A stretch of 9,147 nt of DNA from CAZPMO01 sp964587515 (lineage in GTDB: Bacteria > Pseudomonadota > Alphaproteobacteria > MPNO01): the NCBI GenBank assembly GCA_964587515.1, contig CAZPMO010000191.1, positions 1-9,147 of the forward strand. Direction: 5' to 3'. Every line of letters starts with the position of its first letter. Position 1 is the first letter of the stretch. A model generated the notes under the pieces. The model ran no database searches and was not told where the DNA came from. It saw only the letters and a list, made by a program, of their open reading frames with translations. Made by a program: the position numbers and the translations under genes. Shown here piece by piece: positions 1-7,648 of this stretch.

Positions 1-383
1 TGGGCGTGCAAATGGTCCCGTTGGATGAGTTGCTTAGCGAGTCCGACTATATCAGCCTGAATTGCGTCCTTAATCCAGCGTCCCGACATTTGTTTAGCGC
101 GACCGAGTTCACCCGCATGAAGCAGAGCGCGGTCATCATCAATGCGGCGCGCGGTCCGGTAATCGACGAAGCGGCCCTGGTTCAGGCGCTGGAAACGGGC
201 GAAATCGCGGGCGCGGCGCTCGACGTGTTCGAGGACGAACCCCTGCCGTCTTCCAGTCCGTTGCGCGGCATGGATAATGTGATGCTCGCACCGCATAACT
301 CGAACTCAAGCCCGGCATCGTGGCAGCGCGTCCATAAAAGCACGCTGACGCAACTCCTCGACGGGCTCAAGGCGGCCGGATAA
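1..383 (+). CDS. D-isomer-specific 2-hydroxyacid dehydrogenase, C-terminal part (5' truncated)
   Basis: This is the C-terminal part of an NAD(P)-dependent D-2-hydroxyacid dehydrogenase (phosphoglycerate dehydrogenase/glyoxylate reductase superfamily), a cytosolic enzyme that interconverts 2-keto acids and D-2-hydroxy acids. The reading frame is open from the left edge, and a GTG at 6 is probably an internal Val rather than a start, because the N-terminal catalytic domain and the GxGxxG loop are missing. The family signature NAARGPVIDEAAL is at 141-179. The three expected catalytic residues are present: Arg (150-152), Glu in EDEP (237-239) and His in APHN (294-296). The Arg-Glu spacing of 29 residues matches E. 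coli SerA. Where many relatives have HIGG or HIA after the His, this protein has HNSNSS. It stops 5 bases before the next gene, so the two are probably cotranscribed. A role in making an acid or sugar-acid substituent of the glycan is inference; the substrate cannot be read from this fragment. Confidence 0.9.
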   Translation, partial: GVQMVPLDELLSESDYISLNCVLNPASRHLFSATEFTRMKQSAVIINAARGPVIDEAALVQALETGEIAGAALDVFEDEPLPSSSPLRGMDNVMLAPHNSNSSPASWQRVHKSTLTQLLDGLKAAG

Positions 384-388
384 TACCG

Positions 389-2344
389 ATGGACGTCGCG
401 AAACCAACGCCCGAGACGACGGTGATTGTGCGCACTTTCAACGAACAGCGCGATTTGCCGGGACTGTTCGACGCGCTCGACCGGCAGCATTACCGGGATT
501 TCGAGGTGATTGTCGTCGATTCGGGCTCGTTCGACCGGACCCGCGAAATCGCCGAAGACCGCGCCGACCGGCTGATCCGGATCAGCCGGCACGATTTCAC
601 ATTCGGTTATTCCCTAAATGCGGGTTTCAAAGCCACCACCGGGAGATTCGTCGCCATGGTGTCGGCCCATACCATACCCCGCGACGAAGACTGGCTGGAG
701 ACCCTGGTGGCGCCGTTACGGGAGGAGAACACCGCCATGTCGTATGGTCGCCAACTGGGCGTTCCGAGCTCGCGGTTTGGCGAGGCGCAGGATTTCGAGC
801 GCATCTTCGGGCCCAAACCGCGCATCGAACGGCCCGGGCATTTCGCGGCCAACAACGCCAACGCGGCGATCCGCCGCGATTTGTGGGAACAGCGGCCCTT
901 CGACGAGAGTCTCCTGGGACTGGAGGATATCGACTGGGCGAAGCACTGGATGGAGTTGGGAAATCGCGTGGTCTATGAGCCGCGCGCCGCGCTGTACCAT
1001 ATCCATGAAGAAACCTGGGCCCAGATCCGCAACCGCTATTACCGCGAGGCGGTAGCCGCGCGCAGCATCGGTATCCTCGGTCGGCGCGACATCGTGCGCG
1101 AGGTCATCAAGGAGTTCATCAACGGATTGATCGATCTGGGTTGCGCGTTTCGTGCCGAGGCCAACCCGGTGTCGCAACGACTGACGCTGGCCCAAAGGCT
1201 GCGCGAAATCGTGTATTTCCGGATGCACAAGAACATCGGCGCCGTCCGCGGACTATTCAAAACGCAAGCGCTTGAAACGCGAAGCGAGCGCGAGGAAATG
1301 CTGTTCGACAAGACCAGCCAGACAGTGGTTATCGACGGGCCCAATTCGGCCAGCCTGCAACAACTTCCTGTGCCCCAGCTCAATCCCGGCGATGTGCTGA
1401 TCCGGGTCGCGCATGTGGCGGTATGCGCGACCGATCTTGAAATTCTGGACGGCACGCTTGGCTATTACAAATCCGGCGTCGCCAGCTATCCGATCGTGCC
1501 CGGGCACGAATTCAGCGGTACGATCGTGGCGGTCGGGCCGCGCGTGACCGGTCTCGCCGACGGCGATCGGGTCGTGGTCGAATGCATCCAGGGCTGCGGC
1601 GATTGCGACGAATGCACATCGGGCAACGCCATCGGCTGCGCCCAGCGGACCGAACTCGGCGTGATTGGGCGCAACGGCGCCTATGCCCGCCACCTCGCCG
1701 CGCCGGCGCGCTTCGTCCATCGGCTCGACAATGAAGCCGATCTACTCAAAGCCGCGTTGACCGAACCATTGGCGGTGGTGCTCAAAGCGCTGCGCAGGTT
1801 GAAAGCAGCCGAACCCGCCGCAAACGGGGGACCCTGCGCGGTGATCGGCGCCGGTCCGATCGGACATATTTGCGCCCAGGTGCTGAAGCGATCGGGCGTG
1901 CCCGTCACGGCCATCGATCGCAGCGAAAAGCGGCGTGGCTATTTCAACGGCGCCGGGATCGAGACGGCCGCCGATTTAAATGACCTATCGCGCTTCAGTC
2001 TAATCGTCGAGGCAACCGGCGACCCCGAAGTACTGAACAAAGCGCTTCATGACAGCCCGGCCAACGCCACGATTTTACTGCTCGGCCTGCCATATGGCCC
2101 GCAGCAATTCTCATTCGAGGCCATCGCCGCCTTCGACAAGACTGTCATCGGATCGGTCGGCAGCACATCGGGTGATTTCGACGCGGCGATTAAATTGCTG
2201 CCCGAGCTCGAGCTTGATGAGTTCTTCAAATGCCGCATGCCGCTCGAACAATTCGAGATGGCCTGGCGGACGAGCCGTAACGGTGAAGCGCTCAAGGTCA
2301 TCCTCGACATCGACGATAGCGCCGATGCAGAGGCCGGTCACTGA
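389..2344 (+). CDS. Fusion protein: family 2 glycosyltransferase + zinc-dependent medium-chain dehydrogenase
   Basis: One uninterrupted frame of 651 residues carries two enzymes. Residues about 9-290 form a GT-A, family 2 glycosyltransferase: opening strand TVIVRTFNE (11-19), nucleotide-binding VVDSGS (42-47), a SAH motif (92-94) where the DxD metal motif usually lies, NNANAAIRR (155-163), and the acceptor/catalytic-base motif GLEDIDW (177-183). Residues about 304-651 form a complete medium-chain dehydrogenase (alcohol/sorbitol/threonine dehydrogenase type). It has the catalytic-zinc Cys346 in VCATD, GHE at 372-374, four structural-zinc cysteines spaced C-x2-C-x2-C-x7-C (403, 406, 409, 417), TEP at 458-460, and a Rossmann loop GAGPIG (487-492). 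No signal peptide or membrane segment is seen, so it is likely cytosolic or at the inner membrane face. The ATG at 389 follows the upstream stop by 5 bases and has only a weak Shine-Dalgarno candidate. The activities are sugar transfer and NAD(P)-dependent alcohol oxidation or ketone reduction. Substrates are unknown. Domain assignments are firm; a joint role in one glycan step is inference. Confidence 0.92.
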   Translation: MDVAKPTPETTVIVRTFNEQRDLPGLFDALDRQHYRDFEVIVVDSGSFDRTREIAEDRADRLIRISRHDFTFGYSLNAGFKATTGRFVAMVSAHTIPRDEDWLETLVAPLREENTAMSYGRQLGVPSSRFGEAQDFERIFGPKPRIERPGHFAANNANAAIRRDLWEQRPFDESLLGLEDIDWAKHWMELGNRVVYEPRAALYHIHEETWAQIRNRYYREAVAARSIGILGRRDIVREVIKEFINGLIDLGCAFRAEANPVSQRLTLAQRLREIVYFRMHKNIGAVRGLFKTQALETRSEREEMLFDKTSQTVVIDGPNSASLQQLPVPQLNPGDVLIRVAHVAVCATDLEILDGTLGYYKSGVASYPIVPGHEFSGTIVAVGPRVTGLADGDRVVVECIQGCGDCDECTSGNAIGCAQRTELGVIGRNGAYARHLAAPARFVHRLDNEADLLKAALTEPLAVVLKALRRLKAAEPAANGGPCAVIGAGPIGHICAQVLKRSGVPVTAIDRSEKRRGYFNGAGIETAADLNDLSRFSLIVEATGDPEVLNKALHDSPANATILLLGLPYGPQQFSFEAIAAFDKTVIGSVGSTSGDFDAAIKLLPELELDEFFKCRMPLEQFEMAWRTSRNGEALKVILDIDDSADAEAGH

Positions 2345-4133
2345 CGCCGTCGTGACTTACATCGTCCACCTCAATGAGCTTTCCGTTCTGCGGTTTATGT
2401 GGCTGGTGGCAGCCGGCCGGCGGCCCTATCTCGTTAGGATAGAACCGGTATTTCCGCAGACGGCGCGGCTGTTGAACGCCATCGCCGAATGCGCAGTCGG
2501 TTCCGGCCGGGCGCATTGGATCGTGGATCTGTGCCCTAAACTTGAGCCGGAATGGGACTATCCGCCGCGCGCCCTGCTTCACGCAATTTTCGCGGAGACA
2601 GAAGGTTGGCAAAACACCCATTACGGCTTTGAAGCGGCCGACCGCCATGTTCCCGATTACGCCCTCGCCTATAAACAGCTCACCTGTTGTCATACCTGGT
2701 TCCGCCATGTCGAGATCCTGATGCTCAAATCCGTCCTGGAAGAAGCGAGTCCCGGGTCGGTCACGGTTATCGGTCTTCCGGATGACGCCAGGGAAATGGT
2801 CGAGGCTTATGCCGGCGGCGGTCTCACGGTGCCCGCGCGCGCCGGGCGCGCTCCCAGCCGCTTAATCAATTTCGCCACTTACCTGCTCAACCTGATCTAT
2901 GGCGCGGCCTTCGCGCTCGCGCGCCTGAAACCGCTGGGGGTGCGCCCCGTATCAGTGTTCCTTGCGGCCGACTATATATACGACCCGCGCGATATGGCGC
3001 TATACCGGGAACTCAGCGGTGACGACCCTAACCTGCTGGTCTATCGGGTTACGCCGCCCGATCTTAAAAAGTTTCCTGAACTCGTGGACCACCTGTCCTG
3101 CAGGCCCAACGCGGGCGCGTTCTCCTGGTCGGGGCTTGCGCGGGCGATCATTATTGTGTTTGCCGATGGCCTGAAACTGTTCCGGCGCTTTGGCCATCTC
3201 AGCCCCGATCTGTTCTACAAGATCGCCGCCCTTCCGACCCGGCGCATCGAACTGCGCGGTCTGTTCGCAAAATACCCGCCGCGTTATTTTTGGGGCCGTG
3301 ACCCCTATAATGTGGAACATATCCTGAGGCGCCAGGAATTGGCGCGGATCGGCGCGGAGTCCCTTGGCCTGATTGCGGCAACGCCGGCATATACGATCCT
3401 CTTTCCCCATATCCGCTATGTGAGTTTTGATCGGCTATATGTTCCCGAATACAGGCTGTTTGCGGAATTTTATTCGGACACCTGGCCGCGCGATATGGCG
3501 ATCACCGGAACCGCGAGCCATAGCATCGACGCCCGGAGGCTGGATGAACGCGATGCGCCGCGGCCCAACGACATCGCGGTGTTCACCGCAATTTTCGTAT
3601 CGGAGCCCGGCATGGTGACGCTTGTTCGCGGCCTGGCCGAAGCCTTTCCCGATCGCCGCATCCTACTCCAGGTCAAATGGAACTTTATCGGGCGCGACAG
3701 CGGCAAACGGTTTATCGCGGCCTGCACCGACGGCCTGGAGAATGTCATTCTGACGCGCGATTCCGTATACGACATACTGCGCGATGTGCGCTATGCGTTC
3801 TCGGATCCGTCATCTCTGATCTATGAGGCAATACAACTTGGCACCTACGCATTCGCGGTCGATGTCTCGACCAGTCAGCGTACCAACATATTTCGGCGCG
3901 TCCCTGGGCTTGCCGTGCGAAACGCGGACGAGGCCGTGAACCGCATTCGGGACATTGAATCCGGCGCCCGGCAATATCCGACCGAAGCATGCGCCGAAAT
4001 CGTCGATTTCTCCGCCCGTCCGACCGTGGAAGTCATCAAGGCCGATCTTGACCCGACGGCGCCATCGCGGTCCCGGCAAGCATGTGAACCCAAGCGCGCC
4101 GCGCGCGCGGCCAATGACAGGATTTCAACATGA
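2325..4133 (+). CDS. Unassigned 602-residue protein, possible GT-B-like glycosyltransferase
   Basis: I do not recognise the family. The frame is open from 2049, but the part before 2325 lies inside the preceding gene and reads as Ser/Arg-rich shadow sequence. The ATG at 2325 (MQRPVTDAVV) gives 602 residues and a 20-base overlap with the previous gene. A GTG at 2352, 8 bases after that stop, is the alternative; neither has a clear Shine-Dalgarno site. The best functional clue is C-terminal: strand-helix units ILLQVKWNF (446-454) and VILTRDSVYDILRDV (474-488), then SDPSSLIYEAIQLGT (493-507). These resemble the donor-binding half of GT-B glycosyltransferases and glycerophosphotransferase-like enzymes, where an S-S-xx-E-A-xx-G stretch contacts the nucleotide. 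Hydrophobic stretches at 182-200 and 271-286 may be membrane-contacting helices. The last 25 or so residues are Arg/Ala-rich and probably disordered. Its place between a glycosyltransferase fusion and a radical SAM enzyme supports a role in surface-glycan synthesis. A transferase function is inference from one region. Confidence 0.8.
   Translation: MQRPVTDAVVTYIVHLNELSVLRFMWLVAAGRRPYLVRIEPVFPQTARLLNAIAECAVGSGRAHWIVDLCPKLEPEWDYPPRALLHAIFAETEGWQNTHYGFEAADRHVPDYALAYKQLTCCHTWFRHVEILMLKSVLEEASPGSVTVIGLPDDAREMVEAYAGGGLTVPARAGRAPSRLINFATYLLNLIYGAAFALARLKPLGVRPVSVFLAADYIYDPRDMALYRELSGDDPNLLVYRVTPPDLKKFPELVDHLSCRPNAGAFSWSGLARAIIIVFADGLKLFRRFGHLSPDLFYKIAALPTRRIELRGLFAKYPPRYFWGRDPYNVEHILRRQELARIGAESLGLIAATPAYTILFPHIRYVSFDRLYVPEYRLFAEFYSDTWPRDMAITGTASHSIDARRLDERDAPRPNDIAVFTAIFVSEPGMVTLVRGLAEAFPDRRILLQVKWNFIGRDSGKRFIAACTDGLENVILTRDSVYDILRDVRYAFSDPSSLIYEAIQLGTYAFAVDVSTSQRTNIFRRVPGLAVRNADEAVNRIRDIESGARQYPTEACAEIVDFSARPTVEVIKADLDPTAPSRSRQACEPKRAARAANDRIST
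4119..4122 (+). promoter_or_regulatory. Shine-Dalgarno site of the radical SAM gene
   Basis: AGGA lies 7 bases before the ATG at 4130 and inside the end of the preceding gene. It is the clearest ribosome binding site in the window and supports that start. With the ATGA stop/start overlap it suggests coupled translation plus independent initiation. Confidence 0.55.
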
Positions 4134-5785
4134 CCGAGGCTCCGTCTCCCAAGCCGAATGGTCAATTTCGGGTCCTGATCGTATACCCGAACCTGCCGCT
4201 GATGCTGGTGCCGTCACTGGCGATCGGGCTTTTCACGCGGATTTTCAAATCCCGGGGCTATGAGACCGACCTGTTCGAAACCACCCATTATTTGTCGGAA
4301 GAGAATTCAAGCTCCGAGATGCGGGCTAAAATGCTGAATGTGCGCGAATTCGACGTGCACGAAGATCTCGGCATCACCATCAAGGAAGACATGATGGGCG
4401 ACTTCCGCCGAAAAGTGGAAGAGTTTCGTCCGGATTTCATCATATTCTCGGTGGTCGAGGATGCCTTCCTGCAAGCTTTGGCGCTGATGCGGCAGATCAA
4501 GGACCTGGACATTCCGCAGCTGGTCGGCGGCGTGTTTCCGACCAACGCTCCTGAGCGCTGCATGGAATACCCCGAGATCAAAATGGTTGGTCTCGGCGAA
4601 GGCGAACGCTCCGTGATCGAGGTCGCGGAAGCAATACGGCTTGGCAAGCCGCTACACAATATTCTCGGCACCTGGTATCGGGATTCGGACGGGACCGTTC
4701 ATCGGAACGCCAAGGATCCGTTGGTGGATATCAGTGATTATTCGCCGGATTTCAGCCTGTTCGAGGAATCCCGGTTTTATCGTCCCATGGGGGGCCGGGT
4801 GTTCAAGATGATCCCCGTCGAGACGTTTCGCGGATGTCCTTATTCGTGCACCTATTGCAATTCGCCGGCGCAGCGTACGTTTTCAAGCGACAACAAGCTG
4901 GGCAGTTTCCTGCGCCGTAAATCCATGAACGTGCTGAGAGCCGAGTTGCAGGAATACATGGAGCTATATGATCCCGGATTTTTCTATTTCGTCGACGATG
5001 TATTTCTGGCGCGGCCCAAAAGCGAGATCTTTGAGTTCTGCGACATGTACGAACGGTTCGGCTTGCCGTTCTGGTTCAACACCCGCACAGAAAGCTGCGA
5101 ACCGGATGTGATGAAGCGGCTCAAAGAGGTCGGCTGCTACCGGATTTCATTCGGCATCGAATGCGGCAATGAAGAATACCGCCAAAAGGTATTACGGCGA
5201 AAAATCACCAATGACGAGCTGATCCGGCGGTTCGCCATCATTGCCGACAGCGGCATCGCGTTCAGTCTCAACATCATCATCGGCATGCCCGGCGAGACCC
5301 GGGATTTGACGTTTGATACGGTCCGCCTAGTCCGTTCAATATACGGACACGATGCGTTGACGGTGAGCATATTTACCCCCTATCACGGCACGGTGCTGCG
5401 CGACGTCGCAGTCCGTAATGGCTGGCTCGGTGATGCGACCATCACCCGGCACACCACTTCACGGTCATTGCTGACCATGCCGAAGCCGTTTCTCAACGCC
5501 GACGAAATCGACGGTCTTGCCGCGACCTTCCCATTATATTGCTACTTCCCCGAGGAAGAATGGGACCGGATCAAACGCGCCGAAATCGCTGATGAGGAAG
5601 GGCTTCGCATTCGCGAGGAATACGCCACGATCTATCGCAAACAGTTCTTCGGCGAAACCCAGGACTCACGGAACGATCTGATCGTCGAGGGCACCGGCGG
5701 CTGCCGCACCAATCCCAAGGATGCGTTCCGGGTCAGCCCCAAGCGGCTCAGCGACGGGGAAATCGAAATGCTGTCGATGCAATGA
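4130..5785 (+). CDS. Radical SAM protein with N-terminal B12-binding-like domain
   Basis: A 551-residue radical SAM enzyme, expected to use a 4Fe-4S cluster to cleave S-adenosylmethionine and start radical chemistry. The N-terminal third (about 13-180) has the alternating strand-helix pattern of B12-binding domains seen in this class: RVLIVYPN (14-21), FIIFSVV (103-109), LVGGVFPTN (131-139) and GLGEGERSV (154-162). It has no DxHxxG motif, which is common in radical SAM relatives, so cobalamin binding is unproven. The radical SAM core follows: RGCPYSCTYCNSP holds the cluster cysteines C236, C240 and C243 (CxxxCxxC), then FVDDVF (287-292), SFGIECGNEEY (340-350) and IIIGMPGET (382-390). A C-terminal region of about 130 residues contains TGGC (522-525). 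The start is set by an ATGA overlap with the upstream stop and an AGGA site. In this setting the substrate could be a sugar, a lipid carrier or a glycan (methylation, epimerisation, dehydration or rearrangement); the sequence does not say which. Confidence 0.92.
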   Translation: MTEAPSPKPNGQFRVLIVYPNLPLMLVPSLAIGLFTRIFKSRGYETDLFETTHYLSEENSSSEMRAKMLNVREFDVHEDLGITIKEDMMGDFRRKVEEFRPDFIIFSVVEDAFLQALALMRQIKDLDIPQLVGGVFPTNAPERCMEYPEIKMVGLGEGERSVIEVAEAIRLGKPLHNILGTWYRDSDGTVHRNAKDPLVDISDYSPDFSLFEESRFYRPMGGRVFKMIPVETFRGCPYSCTYCNSPAQRTFSSDNKLGSFLRRKSMNVLRAELQEYMELYDPGFFYFVDDVFLARPKSEIFEFCDMYERFGLPFWFNTRTESCEPDVMKRLKEVGCYRISFGIECGNEEYRQKVLRRKITNDELIRRFAIIADSGIAFSLNIIIGMPGETRDLTFDTVRLVRSIYGHDALTVSIFTPYHGTVLRDVAVRNGWLGDATITRHTTSRSLLTMPKPFLNADEIDGLAATFPLYCYFPEEEWDRIKRAEIADEEGLRIREEYATIYRKQFFGETQDSRNDLIVEGTGGCRTNPKDAFRVSPKRLSDGEIEMLSMQ

Positions 5786-5818
5786 CGGCGGCTTGACGGC
5801 GAATCGCGACCAACATTG

Positions 5819-7648
5819 ATGTATTCGACAATTTCCAAGCTTATCGACTTTCTCGACGGCCGCGCGCGCGCGCGCATCACGCTGTTGCTGGCGCCGATGC
5901 TGGTGATGGCGGTCGTTGAAATGGCGAGCATCGGATTGATCATACCGGTAATCAATATCGCGCTTCTGCGCCGAACGGACGAACCGTTCACCAAGGCGTT
6001 GCTCGACTATCTGCCGGAAATGCCCGCGGGCGAGATCGTTATCTGGGTGTGTGGTATTTTCGGCGCGCTGTTCGTGATCAAGAACTTGCTGCTTCTGGTT
6101 CTGCTGTACGTCGTAAACCGAGTGGTCTACGCCGAGGGCGCGCGGTTTGCCGCACGGCTCTATGAAAGCTATATCGCCCGCCCACTAATATTTCATCTCC
6201 GACGCAACAGCGCCGAAATTCTGCGCAACCTGAATACGGGCTGCGGCTTGGCATTTGAGGCGATGCGCCAAACATTGACGATCATCCTGGACGGCCTTTT
6301 GATGCTGGCGGCGTTCGGCTTCCTTATGCTGGTCGAGCCGGTGATGACATTGTTTATTTCTCTTGGCCTCTTTGTAATCGCCGGAGCGTTCCACAAATTA
6401 TCCTCGCCGGTCTTCTATCACTGGGGCGCGCGCATGATGGCAATCGAAGGCCATCTTATCCGCTGGATCAGCCAGTCGCTGGCGACCATTAGGGACGTCA
6501 AGCTTGCCCACGCCTACGACCGGTTCGGTGGGCGCTATCTGGGGTTCGCCGCACACCGCGCGCTGTTCGCCGCGCGGTCCGGCACGGCCATGCACATCCC
6601 GCGCCTGCTGATCGAAACCGTCGTCGTGGTCGGGTTCCTCGGCGTCGTGCTGGTGCTGCTCGGCATCAAGCAGACCCCGGGCGAGGTCATTGCCGTGCTT
6701 GGCATATACGGCATGGCGGCGCTCCGACTGATGCCCTCGCTCAACCGGGTGCTGGCCGGAGCGGCGTCGCTGCGCGAGCGAACGGCATATGTGGACGAAC
6801 TGCACCGTGATCTGATGGAAGGGCGCGTAGACACGGAGCGTAAGGCGATCGCAACCGGAAGCGAAATGACTTTCGAGCGTAACATCCGACTTGTGGATAT
6901 TTCATACAGCTATCCCGATGCGATCCACCATGCCGTTCACGAGGTCAATGTGACCATCGCCAAGGGTGAATCGGTCGGTTTCGTCGGCGCGTCCGGCGCG
7001 GGCAAAACGACGATCGTCGACATCATTCTGGGTCTGCTGCGTCCCGAGGCGGGCCGGTTGCTGATCGACGATAAAGATGCGTTCGACGATCTTCCTTCGT
7101 GGCAGCGCCGCGTCGGGTATGTCCCGCAGGAAGCCGAGTTGATCGACGACACGCTGAGGCGCAACATTGCATACGCGGTCGAGGATAACGACATCGACGA
7201 CGTCCGGATCGCCGAAATTGTCGCTCTGGCCCGGCTCGACGGCGTTGTGTCGCGTCTGCCCGACGGGCTGTCCTCGGTCCTCGGCGAAGGCGGTTCCAGA
7301 TTGTCCGGTGGCGAACGGCAGCGGGTCGCTATCGCCCGCGCGCTTTACCGCGATCCGCAGGTGCTGGTTTTCGACGAGGCGACATCGGCCCTGGACTCCG
7401 AAACCGAACGCGAGATAACCGAGGCAATCGAAGGCCTGACGGGCGACAGAACGGTGCTGATCATCGCACATCGGCTGAGTACGGTGCGCAACTGCGACAA
7501 GCTGGTCTTCATGAAAGAAGGACGTGTCGTGGACGCGGCCCCGTTCGACGAGCTCGTTCGGCGGCAACCCGAATTCCGGAGTCTTGCCCAGTCGTTCGAC
7601 CCGATAAGTGACGAAACGAACCAGACCATAGCGCCGACCCGAATATGA
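5819..7648 (+). CDS. ABC exporter (fused membrane and ATPase domains), likely lipid-linked oligosaccharide flippase
   Basis: A 609-residue half-transporter of the ABCB/MsbA-PglK type that would work as a homodimer in the inner membrane. The ATG at 5819 is preferred over the adjacent TTG at 5816; there is no clear Shine-Dalgarno site in the 33-base gap before it. Hydrophobic segments suggest membrane helices near 20-46, 72-98, 153-172, 174-190 and 264-283. The ATPase domain is complete: Walker A GASGAGKT (390-397), Q-loop Gln437 in VPQEAE, signature LSGGE (495-499), Walker B VLVFDE (515-520), D-loop SALD (523-526) and H-loop His551 in IIAHRLS. Related proteins such as PglK flip undecaprenyl-diphosphate-linked oligosaccharides to the periplasm, and the glycan-gene context favours that over drug or lipid A export. 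The substrate is inferred from neighbours. Its stop overlaps the next start (ATGA), so the following methyltransferase is probably translationally coupled. Confidence 0.93.
   Translation: MYSTISKLIDFLDGRARARITLLLAPMLVMAVVEMASIGLIIPVINIALLRRTDEPFTKALLDYLPEMPAGEIVIWVCGIFGALFVIKNLLLLVLLYVVNRVVYAEGARFAARLYESYIARPLIFHLRRNSAEILRNLNTGCGLAFEAMRQTLTIILDGLLMLAAFGFLMLVEPVMTLFISLGLFVIAGAFHKLSSPVFYHWGARMMAIEGHLIRWISQSLATIRDVKLAHAYDRFGGRYLGFAAHRALFAARSGTAMHIPRLLIETVVVVGFLGVVLVLLGIKQTPGEVIAVLGIYGMAALRLMPSLNRVLAGAASLRERTAYVDELHRDLMEGRVDTERKAIATGSEMTFERNIRLVDISYSYPDAIHHAVHEVNVTIAKGESVGFVGASGAGKTTIVDIILGLLRPEAGRLLIDDKDAFDDLPSWQRRVGYVPQEAELIDDTLRRNIAYAVEDNDIDDVRIAEIVALARLDGVVSRLPDGLSSVLGEGGSRLSGGERQRVAIARALYRDPQVLVFDEATSALDSETEREITEAIEGLTGDRTVLIIAHRLSTVRNCDKLVFMKEGRVVDAAPFDELVRRQPEFRSLAQSFDPISDETNQTIAPTRI
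5861..5875 (+). repeat. Alternating CG tract, (CG)7C
   Basis: Fifteen bases of perfectly alternating C and G lie about 40 bases into the ABC exporter gene and encode part of the basic stretch RARAR (residues 15-19) just before the first membrane helix. The tract is in frame and explained by Arg/Ala codons. It is also a sequence type prone to slippage and able to adopt Z-DNA; no regulatory role is shown. Confidence 0.6.

Noticed and set aside
2049..2324. Long upstream extension of the 602-residue protein's frame, giving 694 residues from ATG 2049
   Set aside because: It lies fully inside the dehydrogenase domain, whose C-terminal family pattern is clear in the other frame. The extension reads as Ser/Arg-rich low-complexity sequence typical of an out-of-frame shadow.
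4093..4112. GC-rich CG-repeat segment as a hairpin or terminator
   Set aside because: It lies inside the coding end of the 602-residue protein, has no following T run, and is explained by Arg/Ala codons.
4202..4375. DVHEDLG (residues 75-81) as a cobalamin DxHxxG motif in the radical SAM protein
   Set aside because: The spacing is one residue too long (H-x3-G rather than H-x2-G) and the position does not fit the loop where that motif lies in B12-binding domains.
5793..5821. Promoter-like TTGACG with a 17-base spacer before TTGATG
   Set aside because: The would-be -10 element overlaps the start codon of the exporter, so transcription would begin inside the gene, and the -10 match is poor.
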